Program-made: the position numbers and the translations under genes | Assembly (NCBI GenBank): GCA_020152595.1 | Contig: JAIGNY010003803.1 | Location: forward strand, 1,082,001-1,146,000 | Direction of reading: 5' to 3' | Length of the DNA stretch: 64,000 nucleotides | Origin: Chiridota heheva | Lineage: Eukaryota; Echinodermata; Holothuroidea; Apodida; Chiridotidae | Notes under the pieces: generated by a model | Databases searched by the model: none | What the model was told of the DNA's origin: nothing | The model's input: only the letters and a program-made list of their open reading frames with translations | Shown here: positions 10,601-20,730 of the stretch, piece after piece | Layout: every line of letters begins with the position of its first letter | Position numbering within the stretch: the stretch's first letter is position 1

Positions 10601-12130
10601 CAGACTAATTATGATGTCAGTCTTTGTGTATTCTATTGTATTTCCCTGAATTTTTGTAGCTTAAAAACCAAAAAGGTAAATTGAATTGTTAAGAAAGTGA
10701 GATTAAGGGCCCCAAGATTTCACAGTAGACTTTCCACACCAGTTATTTTACACAAATAGTTAATGTAAATTTGAATTTTTCTAACAGAATAAAATATCCA
10801 AGTGGTGTCTCTTTTATAGTCCTCCATACAAAATCATCTTGTTTTACCACTAATTCTTTAAGTTTCTGTATATGTAAGCAACCACATGAACCAACATTGA
10901 TATTGTCTATAGTGGTAAGGCTATATGTTATCCAAACTTATTTCATGGGAAATATTGATGAAAGGATTGTTTTAGCATACTATATTTGTCATATTAAGCG
11001 CCTGGGGCACTTAACAAAATAGACTTGCACCATTTTTAGGCCCAAAGTAAGCGCCTATGCTCAGGGCTGCATATAGTGTTGTTTATTCAAACTACATTGT
11101 ACTATATGTGAACTGGTTTATATTTGCCCAACAATAACAGCCACAAAAGCATTGTGAGCGTCAGAAGCAATAGGTGTAACCAAATTTAGGTATTTAAATC
11201 ATGTTATTAGTTTAATACGTTGGATACAGTATTTCATTTCCAAAATTGAACTGTTTTGACATTTTAGCATGACGAGCCTTACGTTGTTTATATTTCCTTG
11301 TAATCACACTGATCATTTCTATTTATTACCCAGATATTTCAGATTTGATTTCCTTGCTACAGCCAGATTATGGCCAGGTATGTACATGAATATTCATTCA
11401 TTCCTCATTTTAATATTGAATACAGAACCTAATATATGGAGAAGGCTGAGCTCCGATTGACCACTGTGTTAGCAAGGAAGCCAAAGTGTTTTTGATGAAA
11501 GTCACCAAACGTTTTTCCATTGACTTGTGTGATAAGGAAAATTCACTTTGCTTTAAACACTGTCGCTTTAATTTTTTTATTGGACCAAATGAACTTCCTC
11601 ACTTTTTGATATTCTAAACTATGATTTAGTTGAACAGAAAATTCCTAACTTGTACTAACGCAAGAAATTGACTCTCAAGATGAATTGACACCATGAAAGT
11701 CAGCAAGATTGCTGTTTTTACATTGCAAATTTTTGAATAGTACCCTTTGTTCTACTGTGAGATTTAATTCAATTTTACCTTGTAGTTTTCATTGATTAGA
11801 AAAAGATGAATAAAATTGTTATGATGTTTATAGTCTAGTTGAAAAAACAATGGATTAAAAAGAATGCAAAAGTTCTTTCAAGTGATTCCATTTCTTCCAA
11901 GAACCAAAACAAGTGGACTAAAATCCTGCTTTATGGATTTTTGATAAATAGGTAATGCTCTTTAATTTTAGACTAAAGTTTTGCTATCTTATTTCTGTTT
12001 GATGTAGATTCAACCTCCTCTGCCTTTCTTGGAAGTAGCCACAAGTCGTGGGAGCAGTTTAAACCAAAGAAGCCCCGGATTGGGACCACCAGACGTCATT
12101 CCGCTGGATTGACTAACCGACCATTCACCG
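4167..12130 (+). CDS. Partial spliced gene, acidic SUMO-interacting-motif protein (3 exons)
   Basis: Three exons (4167-4656, 10052-10182, 12008-12130) join in one open frame of about 247 residues. Phases at the joins agree: the first exon needs one base from an upstream exon, joins 1 and 2 are phase 2 and phase 1, and the last exon ends in phase 1. The protein starts with a hydrophobic core followed by an acidic run (VVVIDLTESDDEDDDDDD). That is the classic layout of a SUMO-interacting motif, as known in PIAS proteins and SUMO-targeted ubiquitin ligases. The rest is Ser/Pro-rich and low in recognisable domains, with a basic KPKKPR segment in the third exon that could help nuclear import. I do not recognise the family. 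No RING, SP-RING or zinc finger is in these exons; such a domain could lie downstream. A nuclear role is inference. That the three exons belong to one gene rests on the phase chain and strand. Confidence 0.6.
4740..5400. other. Intron sequence, no feature
   Basis: AT-rich, short frames only. It is the first part of the intron between the SIM exon and exon 2. Confidence 0.5.
5402..7106. repeat. 67/71 bp minisatellite, about 25 copies, higher-order
   Basis: The unit has AATGATTAGTTAGGACTTGT, GAGTGGTTGAGTTAATAGTA and CTGGTCTGCAAAATGCCTGC. Subtypes carry AGCTGAATTATTAG or an extra CATG. The same order of subtypes recurs about 682 bp apart (5479 and 6161), that is about ten units. It lies in the 5.4 kb intron of the plus-strand gene. 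Confidence 0.95.
7258..7633. repeat. 49 bp minisatellite, about 7-8 copies
   Basis: The unit is GAGTATCATGGGTTTCCTTG plus AATGTTAGCATGTTCACACA plus TTTTATTTT. It follows the 67/71 bp array closely but has a different sequence. Confidence 0.9.
8157..8487 (-). mobile_element. MITE family M1, copy B (both ends)
   Basis: This is the inverted copy of the family. One end reads TACCGTATTCCACGTATTAA with GCGTCCCTGCTCTAATAA. The other reads GTGGTGCAATTATATTTTCG with AACGCCCTGTGCATTTATTA. The two ends are imperfect inverted repeats of about 40 bp. Length is about 331 bp. Confidence 0.55.
8838..8912 (-). mobile_element. tRNA-like SINE head
   Basis: The minus strand reads AGAGTAGTGTAGAGGTAAAG (A-box-like) and GTGAGTTCAAATCCAC (B-box GAGTTCAAATCC), spaced as in a tRNA. 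The ends do not form a clean acceptor stem. It is best read as a tRNA-derived repeat or a tRNA pseudogene. Confidence 0.5.
9188..9295. repeat. 27 bp tandem repeat, 4 copies
   Basis: The unit is GTCATGGCTTGTCATGGTAC plus ATACTTT, with an internal GTCATGG doublet. Copies are identical. Confidence 0.9.
10052..10182 (+). CDS. Exon 2 in window: Pro/His-rich segment
   Basis: The acceptor is TTTTTCTCAG ending at 10051, and the donor is GTAAGT at 10183, both strong. The frame fits the previous exon (AG|A) and the next one (G|AT). It encodes 43 residues rich in Pro, His and Met (for example LVAPQHPPLPMLPDFSYY). No domain is recognised. The intron before it is 5.4 kb and could hide a further exon. Confidence 0.6.
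10214..10237. repeat. ATT microsatellite
   Basis: About eight ATT triplets, shortly after exon 2 of the plus-strand gene. Confidence 0.85.
10325..10440 (-). mobile_element. Decayed tRNA-like repeat with two perfect hairpins
   Basis: On the plus strand GTAAGCAAG-TGT-CTTGCTTAC (10342-10362) and AGTGGTTGCAGAG-TTTGA-CTCTGCAACCACT (about 10381-10411) are perfect hairpins. On the minus strand TTGCTCAGTGGTTG looks like an A box and GAGTTGCATTC like a weak B box. A tRNA-derived SINE remnant is the simplest reading. Confidence 0.4.
10977..11235 (+). mobile_element. MITE family M1, copy C
   Basis: This holds the left end (CATATTAAGCGCCTGGGGCA), the TTGCACCATTTTTAGGCCCA block, AAGCGCCTATGC and GCATTGTGAGCGTCAGAAGC. 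The right end has decayed. It keeps the uninterrupted site where copy D carries a nested insertion. Confidence 0.5.
12008..12130 (+). CDS. Exon 3 in window: Ser-rich and basic segment
   Basis: The acceptor is GATGTAG ending at 12007 and the donor is GTATGG at 12131. It encodes about 41 residues, including SSHKSWEQF followed by KPKKPRIGTTRRHSAGL. The basic cluster resembles a nuclear localisation signal, and RRHS resembles a basophilic kinase site. It ends in phase 1, so at least one more exon must follow. A weak continuation at 12447 is listed under rejected items. Confidence 0.6.
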
Positions 12131-12599
12131 GTATGGTCATCCTGGAGGTAACCATAGTATTCACCACATTGGTGACATGCGTGAAAACCTTGTGGGGGAG
12201 ATCAGGTTGTTGTTGTATCAACTATTGACCTTTTACCTCACTGACAATAAAATATGTATGGACGTGTAGAAGAAACATTAGCAAAATTGGTTTGAAATCA
12301 ATTTGACACCATGAAAGCAGCAAAAATGATGACCATTTTACAGCTTTTGGAATTGTCGGGAAAATTTGTGATGTATAACTGAGCAACTTTGTATTTTCTT
12401 ATGTAATTCCTTTGTTTTTAAATTTTGCTACCATAATTCTTTACAGGGGTGCAGCAAATTCTGAACAAAAGGTTTGGAGTTTTGACCATACTCCTTATTA
12501 ACATTTAGCAGGAATAAACTTCCCATCAATTTTGGTGGTTAGGATTTGAAATAATTACATGATGATCACTAATTTAGTATATATTAAAAATTTCTCAAA

Positions 12600-12890
12600 C
12601 TTTGATTGTTTACGTACTGCTGGCACACAGGGCAGCAACCAGGGTCTTCCACTTCTGCCTGTCCTTGGCCATCGTTTTTAAGCTCCCCCAGGTGTGGCCC
12701 ATCTCTTTGCTCTCTGCCTCCACAGTACGATGCCATGTTGTTTTAGGCCTGCCACATTTTCTTCTTTCATTTGGGGTCCAATGTAATGTTGTTTTGATGA
12801 TGGTGTCTGGTTCTTTTCTCAAAATATGGCCAGTCCATCTCCAGGGTCTCCTTAATATGAGGGTGGCCATGTCATCAAGTCAACAAGAGT
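12600..12890 (-). mobile_element. Non-LTR retrotransposon 3' coding fragment
   Basis: An 86-codon minus frame (12870-12610) reads RRPWRWTGHILRKEPDTIIK, then NERRKCGRPKTTWHRTV and KDRQKWKTLVAALCAS. This GHILR...GRPK(T)TW.R...W..L.AALC pattern is the known C-terminal domain of many animal endonuclease/reverse-transcriptase LINEs. Only the 3' end is present; it is unrelated to the I-type LINE at 25-31 kb. Confidence 0.75.
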
Positions 12891-12951
12891 GATTGGCTGG
12901 CCTTGGAAACTAAAGGACTATTTCCCAAATACAAAGACTTAGACCCCAAAT

Positions 12952-14139
12952 TGACATCCATTGACTTCAATTGTAGACATCCATCGACTTCAACTGTAGA
13001 CATCCATTGACTTCAACTGTAGACATCCATTGACTTCAACTGTAGACATCCATTGACTTCAACTGTAGACATCCATTGACTTCAACTGTAAACATCCATT
13101 GACTTCAACTGTAGACATCCATAGACTTCAACTGTAGACATCCATAGACTTCAACTGTAGACATCCATTGACTTCAACTGTAGACATCCATTGACTTCAA
13201 CTGTAGACATCCATTGACTTCAACTGTAGACATCCATTGACTTCAACTGTAGACATCCATTGACTTCAACTGTAGACATCCATTGACTTCAACTGTAGAC
13301 ATCCATAGACTTCAACTGTAGACATCCATTGACTTCAACTGTAGACATCCATTGACTTCAACTGTAGACATCCATTGACTTCAACTGTAGACATCCATTG
13401 ACTTCAACTGTAAACATCCATTGACTTCAACTGTAGACATCCATTGACTTTAACTGTAGACATCCATTGACTTCAACTGTAGACATCCATTGACTTCAAC
13501 TGTAAACATCCATTGACTTCAACTGTAGACATCCATTGACTTCAACTGTAGACATCCATTGACTTCAACTGTAGACATCCATTGACTTCAACTGTAGACA
13601 TCCATTGACTTCAACTGTAGACATCCATTGACTTCAACTGTAGACATCCATTGACTTCAACTGTAGACATCCATTGACTTCAACTGTAGACATCCATTGA
13701 CTTCAACTGTAGACATCCATTGACTTCAACTGTAGACATCCATTGACTTCAACTGTAGACATCCATTGACTTTAACTGTAGACATTCATCGACTTTAACT
13801 GTAGACATCCATCGACTTCAACTGTAAACATCCATCGACTTCAACTGTAGACATCCATCGACTTCAACTGTAGACATCCATCGACTTCAACTGTATACAT
13901 CCATCGACTTCAACTGTAGACATCCATCGACTTCAACTGTAGACATCCATCGACTTCAACTGTAGACATCCATCGACTTCAACTGTAGACATCCATTGAC
14001 TTCAACTGTAGACATCCATTGACTTCAACTGTAGACATCCATTGACTTCAACTGTAGACATCCATTGACTTCAACTGTAGACATCCATAGACTTCAACTG
14101 TAGACATCCATAGACTTCAACTGTAGACATCTATAGGCT
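12952..14139. repeat. 23 bp minisatellite, about 51 copies
   Basis: The unit is GACATCCATTGACTTCAACT plus GTA. Sub-blocks differ at one site: TTGAC for most, TCGAC clustered near 13790-13980, and TAGAC at the right end and in scattered units. Near-identity of most units points to recent expansion. Confidence 0.95.
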
Positions 14140-17055
14140 TTAAACAAACCCACTCCTGCCAGACAACACTATGCCCACTTTCATTGCATTTTGAATATGT
14201 GCTTCACATTAACCTCACTCCAATTTCTCTTCCCCTGACCTGAATCCAGCAAAATCCAGCAAAATCAAAAACACATCAGATCCCCAGTTGCAAATATTTT
14301 TGAAATCATACAAAACAATTCAGGAAACTTACACATTAATTTTACATATGTGTTTTGATTTTCAAAAAATATTTGCCTGCAAAAGAGGACAAACTTAACA
14401 ATTTCACCTTATGATGGTTAATAATGCCTCACTGTTAGACTGCCACCTTTGTCCCACCTACCCACCACCCCCTGTGGCCAGGCTGCACCTCCACTGCCTT
14501 CATCTCCCTAATCTAAGAGAATCAACACTAACAACATGCTGGAAAACCAGTGCTGCAGATGATTAAAATAGAATAGAGAGAAAACCTGTGTCAAAGACTA
14601 AAACCCCTAGCATACACCACATCAATAAAACGTTGAGCTTCAACATCATTGATGTTCTGGTTTCTATCATTATTTCATGCATCAGTGTTGTGACTATGAA
14701 TGCAGAGATAGAGAATCCTGTATAATTGATTGGACAGGTTCAAGAGGGAGGGGAATGTTTAACAGTTTGGCAGATTTTTTTTGTATGTCTTCAAATTATT
14801 AATGATGGTCAAAATTGTAGCAAATTTTCAATATTACAAACAGGTGCAACATAATGGTTTCTGATTGTTACTTGATTGATTCTTTCATTTTCAAAAACAG
14901 TGTTGTGATTGTGAAAAGATGCAGAGATAGAATCCTGCATAAGTAATTGAACAGCTTAAAATAGGGGAGGGGGAGATGGGGGAGGGGGAAGATGGGGGAG
15001 GGGGAGGGAGAGAGGTGGAAATGTGTTGCATTATAGCTTTCACTTGTATGTTACAGGACTGTATTTATGATTGATGGGATTTGTTTCAGTGATATTTTGG
15101 TTTTAAAATTCAGTCAGTATTGAATATTCTTGCTGTTTGGTATTTGGAATTTTAAAGCAATTTTTCTTTAAATTATTAAGGTGATGGTCAAAATTGTGGT
15201 AAAGTTTTTAATACTACTGAGCCAAACAGGTGCAACTTCTGATTGTTACTTTGTGTTGTGTTTTCAGATACTGTAGGTAACACATAGGAAGTTTTGGTAA
15301 CCAAGGTTTATAACATACCCCATTTTGAGCATTTACATTAATACGCCCAAAGCCGTTTTATTTACCAGCTGTGGAGCACTTTCTGGAGACCTCCTGGGAG
15401 TGGAGGTTTACTGCACTACCATGGAGGTCTTTTTATTATTTTAATCCTTGTATAAAAAATGTGCATAAAATAGTTGCAAACCTGAAACATACCTAACAGA
15501 TATTAAAAATGAGATTGTATGTCTTGTTGTATAGAACACTAAATCTGACGGGTAATCTGGGGAGTCGAGTTGTCAGTTATGAACTATTTTTTTCAATGGA
15601 TGATTACGCTTCCCTAGAGTCTAGAAATTCAACATCCGTCACCTAGAATCATCATCAGCTACTAAAGTTAGTTACCACATTTTCATCATTTTATTGCCAA
15701 TAGATTTAAGATTTTAAGACAAGCATTGAAGTAAAAGTCAAAGGTTCTGAGTTCTGAACTCATGGACTACTGAACCTGTTTGTTGCTAGGGATTTTGTGT
15801 TGAACTTAATGTGTAGAGGTTCCCAAGAAAGCCATGTTTGGTGTATTGTCACATGACACACTTAGAGAATTTAAAGTAGTGTACCGTTCTATTTGTTATT
15901 ATACCAAGACGAATATATAACCCAGATGAAATCAGAAGCATAAAATGTAAATTGATTGAGAATTTTCAAGTAATTTACAATTATATTTATTTGTTTGTTT
16001 TTATACTTGGAACATATAGACAATATCATGAGCGTGCTACTTCCTGCACTGTGCTGACATATCACTGAAAATTACATTTGATATTCATCTAACAATTGCA
16101 TGAAGTTTCTGCATGTGATTTGTAAAGAAAAAGACACGTTATAGTGTCCTTTTTCCCCTGTGAAATAATTCAAAAAGCTTTTATTTGATTTAAATACAAT
16201 ATGAAACTTGTAATTCTACATGCTTTCATATATGTGAAATTAGACAGAAAACAATGTTGTTCAAGTGATGTAACTTTAGGATCAGGATGCAAGGTTGTCA
16301 CTGCTGGTCAGCGCTGGCCTACCCTGATCAGTACTAACCTGTCGCCAACTACATGAGATTTTTTGTCCAGAATTATACCACCTCTTTGAATTTGAGATGC
16401 CTGTAAATATCAACATTTACTACATTGTATGTCATATCATACAAGTTAAAGTATCTTATAATTTAATCATTCAAGGTTAGGGTTATTGTCCATTTCTTAA
16501 TTCTATCATAGTATCAGTAGGCTCAAAACCTTAAACCTAGCCAACTTGACAAATATTCAAAATGTCATAAGACATTGGTTTGTGTGGGTGCATTTAAAGG
16601 TATATTGACAGCTTCAGGAAGCTTCTTTTTTACTTCCTATGAAAAAGAGTCAAAACTTTGGAATTGAAAGGATTGAAATTAGAATGAGGTGAGAGATTTC
16701 TCTTTTTAAAATGTTGGGTAAGAATTACTGTAGGTTTGAGAAGGAATCCCTTCTTGCTTGAAATTTATGTAATTTGGAGGAGACGAGACCACCTGCCCAA
16801 TTTTTACATATTTGCACTTGGTTCAGATTTTTCACCAACCTCTTGTTTCATACTTGGATCAAGTTATTTTTCTAAAGGTAAAATGTAACAATTTGAGCAA
16901 GATCATCAGGCATGTGTCTTTCAGTTATTGTGTTCATACATGTATAGTTAAACTTGGTTAAAGTAATCCAGAACTGTTGGAAGGTCATGAAGTTGAATTT
17001 TATGAGGTCTGTGACCCTCAAAGGTCATTGACTTACACAAGAGTTAAGTAAGCCA
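14140..17055. other. No supported gene
   Basis: AT-rich sequence apart from the G-rich tract at 14963-15015. Two similar passages with TGTTGTGA, TGCAGAGATAGA and AATCCTG(T/C)ATAA near 14690 and 14905 indicate an old local duplication. A further exon of the plus-strand gene could lie here, but none is convincing. Confidence 0.5.
14963..15015 (+). repeat. G-rich tract with G-quadruplex potential
   Basis: Repeated GGGGGAGATGGGGGAGGGGG modules with more than four runs of at least three G within 53 bases, in an otherwise AT-rich stretch. Confidence 0.7.
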
Positions 17056-17732
17056 CAGATGCCAGTTACCCATAGAGGCCAGTGACACACAGAGGCCAGT
17101 GACACACAGAGGCCAGTGACACACAGAGGCCAGTGACCCATAGAGACCAGTGACCCATTCAGGTCAGAGACCACACAGGTCAGAGACCACACAGGTCAGA
17201 GACCACACAGGCAGGAACCCGTGCAGGTCAGTGGCCCGTGCAGGTCCGTGGCCCATGCAGTTCCGTGGCTTTGCAGGGCAGTGGCCCGTGCAGGGCAGTG
17301 GCCCGTGCAGGGCAGTGGCCCGTGCAGGGCAGTGGCCCGTGCAGGTCAGTGGCCCGTGCAGGTCAGTGGCCCGTGCAGGGCAGTGGCCCGTGCAGGGCAG
17401 TGGCCCGTGCAGGGCAGTGGCCCGTGCAGGTCAGTGGCCCGTGCAGGGCAGTGGCCCGTGCAGGTCAGTGGCCCGTGCAGGGCAGTGGCCAGTGCAGGGC
17501 AGTGGCCCGTGCAGGGCAGTGGCCCGTGCAGGGCAGTGGCCCGTGCAGGTCAGTGGCCCGTGCAGGTCAGTGGCCCGTGCAGGGCAGTGGCGTGCAGGGC
17601 AGTGGCCCGCAGGTCAGTGGCCAGTGCAGGTCAGTGGCCCGTGCAGGTCAGTGGCCCGTGCAGGTCAGTGGCCCGTTCAGGTCAGTGGCCCGTGCAGGTC
17701 AGTGGCCCGTGCAGGTCAGTGGCCCGTGCAGG
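17056..17732. repeat. GC-rich 17-18 bp minisatellite
   Basis: The right part repeats GTGGCCCGTGCAGG(G/T)CA about 30 times. The left part is a decayed form (GAGGCCAGTGACACACA, then CAGGTCAGAGACCACA). Because 17 is not a multiple of 3 and the unit has no stop, all three plus frames stay open; these frames are not genes. Confidence 0.95.
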
Positions 17733-17734
17733 TT

Positions 17735-20280
17735 GTTTTTTAGATCTTTGAATGATTTGTAAACAGATCTGCTCTTTTTGAGTTTGTTTTAAAGCAGAAA
17801 TTTGATATGCCATGTGGATAAATTTTTGAAAGTGTAAATTATCATTTAAAATCTTTTGTTTGTTAGTGTTTTTTTTGGTTTTGGTGGTTTTAGTGTTATG
17901 ATTTAAATGTCAAAATCTGATTAACCAAAGAATTTAGGCTTCAATGGGACTGATGAAGCATTTGATGTTTACAATTTATTATGTTGAATATCAAGTTTTT
18001 AGAAATATGAAAGTAAAATTGCAATAATTTGTATCTTTGAATTGGGTGATTCCATTAATAGAAATCTATAGGCTGCATGAACAATTTGTCACATTAATAG
18101 TTAGTAGAATTGCTTTGACCTCAGGCACAGACCTAGGGGTTTCACTGAGTCCCCTGGAACCTCACTACCAATAAGAACCTCGCCCCCATAGGTCTAAAAA
18201 CCGTCATGCTTCTTTTCCTGGATACGCCTGGACCTGTACATCAAGAGTGGAGCAATAAAAGAGAGATGACAAGATTTAGGGGTGTAATAACTTGGATGAA
18301 CGCTTCATGTGGTGTTTTGGGTGGGGTGGTGGTTTAGTGGATGTTTGCCTCTATGGGTTAAATCCAACCAAAAAAGAACAAGTTTTGTTGGTTAGACAGT
18401 AATACTGCTCGAATGACTACACAGGTTTATCAAATTGAAGAAGAAAAAATGTAATTCGGAGGTATTAATTTGTTCCAATGAAAATTTAATGTAATGAATA
18501 ACGTAAATGTTGATTATTTTCTCACTTCCCTGTAATGTAGCATTGTTTGCACACTGTAAATAGTCTAATATAAAATTTGATCAGCCATTTCTTACATACT
18601 ACTTTTTTGGCCGATTTTAATACCATTTTCCTCACAATTTAAGGTTTCTGTATGTCAATCAAACAGGAGTATTTCCTAAGAGTAAATATCATTGATTTTT
18701 TAGCTACAATTAGATGTTACATCATGTTTAAAGGTATGTAAAGAGGTAAGAGTCAGCAACGATCAGCTGAATATAATTCACAGCAAAAGACACTGAAAAT
18801 GTACCGTTTAGCAGCCCTTTCAATTTTTATTGTTAAAGATGGAGATTTTTAGGTGAGGTTATGGTGTATGAATGAGGCAACTCCTATGCTACTGTATAAA
18901 TCTATTGTTTCCTACAAAACTCCTTTGTAGTAAAGCAGCTATTTTAATTTCCTAATCAACATGAAAATAGAGAAAATGTTGTCATCATATTCAGAGACTG
19001 AAATTAATGAAAGAAATGATATAACAGTTTTAATTTTGACCAATATTGCAAAATGATCAAAATTTGATCACTTGTACATGAAACTAAATATGACATGTGT
19101 AAAATGTAAAGGCAATTTCATTAAAATTTAATGCTTTGTTTAATTTTAAATTAAAAAACAACTTTGTTTAGCTTTCGCATAGACCTTAAAACTAATAGAC
19201 CTGGAGCTGTGCGTGGAGGAAAGATAAACAAGTGCCACTAGACCAAAAAGTGAGGGCGCAATTTTCCAGAGACTCACAAATATTCAGCAAAGGATTTAGA
19301 CCCTCGTGGAGACTTACAAACCTAGCACTAATGTTTACACCAAGCACTTACCTAAGATTCGTAACCAACTTTTGAGCACTTTGGGCTTAGGTAAGACAGG
19401 GCAATAAATATTGGAAAAAAAAGACTCCCTCACATGTGGGTCTAGTTCACCTTGAAATGTCTTTTAGGAAATCTGGACTCCAAAAACATGTTCTGGCATT
19501 TTTAGCCAAATATTTTTTGAAAATCTAGTCCTGTCGTAGGGTTATGGGTGGCTTGAAATGTGGGTTTTAGTACATCCTTTGTGTGCTAGAATAATGTAGG
19601 TAAGATCAAACTTTTCTTATAATTCCTGAATCAGCATGTCTCTGTACTATTTTTTAATACATTTTCCAAGGTTTTACTACAAAAGAGATTTTTTACTTGG
19701 TCAATAAGAGGGAATAAGTTTCTTTTTAATGTGATAGAATATCAATAGGATTAATAATTTATAGGAGAAGCTTGCTTGAATTTTTTTTTGGTGCAGTCAG
19801 ATAGATAATATTAACCTACTATCTAAGTTACAGAAATTATTTAAAACAACAAAATTTGAGTTGGTTAAAATATTACCAGTGGAAGGAAACATGTTTGTTT
19901 TTATTTGTTTGTTTTTCTGTGTATATCATGTAAGATATGTTTTCTGTTGTTATGAGCTTGTACAGTGTAACATATTTCAGAAATTTTAATAGGTAACCAA
20001 GACAGTAAATAAAACAACTCTTTTTGTGTTTTTTCTTCTTTTCTTGTGTTTATATAATATGACTATCCATTTAAGGTTAAAGGAATATTCTAATTTTCTT
20101 TTATATGGTAGATGACTACTACAGAAACAAACTGGTGTAACAACCATGTTGATCTCTTATTCTGTTTAGCAGTTAATTATTACATTGCAAAGATTACAAG
20201 TTGAAAAGTGACCTTGCAGTGCATAGTGGCAATGTCAAAATTGCTGATCCAAGATAAATGTGAATGTATTTGTTTGAAAA
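17735..20280. other. No supported gene
   Basis: AT-rich, short frames only. A short inverted pair (GACCTAGGGGTTT near 18131 and CCCCCATAGGTC near 18183) could be a transposon remnant, but is too weak to call. Confidence 0.45.
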
Positions 20281-20480
20281 TTAATTGCCTCTTTGTATAC
20301 AGTTAGAAAACATGGCAAAGCATTTAAAGGGGGAGCATTTGATGTAGCCGAGGGATAGAAAGATGGCCTCGGCTTTGGCCAAAAAGATGGATGTGTAGTT
20401 GGGGAGTCTGCTACTGAGAGTGATGGGTACAGTACCTGTTATTTTGAGAGAGGATACATTTTTCCCTCTCAACATCTTCA
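20281..20480 (-). mobile_element. LINE RNase H fragment
   Basis: The frame reads ITGTVPITLSSRLPNYTSIF and AEAIFLSLGYIKCSPF. It resembles the RNase H middle (ITVSSKLPNYSS) of the large LINE at 26 kb. It is a short decayed relative and lacks both ends of the domain. Confidence 0.6.
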
Positions 20481-20730
20481 AGGCACAACATCAGACAAAA
20501 TAAGTGACAAATATTTTGTCATACAACTTCATGGAGCAGAATTCAAATGAGTACACAAATGCAAGAGAAGATGAAGTTTCAGTTTTATTGTGTTCAATTT
20601 TATACCTGTTTAAGAAGTAAAAAAACAAAGAATAAACCACAAAGGTAAATACTGTCATGGTTCTCATGCCCATGTAAATTGACACCCATATCATATGACC
20701 CGGCCACTTATAAAAATGGCATCTCACACT

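Noticed and set aside
12447..12484. Possible next exon of the plus-strand gene (GVQQILNKRFGV then stop, or a 25 bp micro-exon)
   Set aside because: The acceptor TTCTTTACAG and phase fit, but the donor is poor, the coding is too short and no similarity supports it.
12602..12892. Plus-strand frame of 96 codons
   Set aside because: It is the shadow of the LINE C-terminal coding fragment on the minus strand.
15361..15421. Open stretch after an acceptor-like TTTACCAG
   Set aside because: Donor GTCTTT is poor, two frames are open equally, and no similarity was recognised.
17150..17762. Three overlapping plus-strand frames of 174-197 codons
   Set aside because: They are the three readings of one 17 bp stop-free repeat; no start context, no splice sites and no conserved domain.
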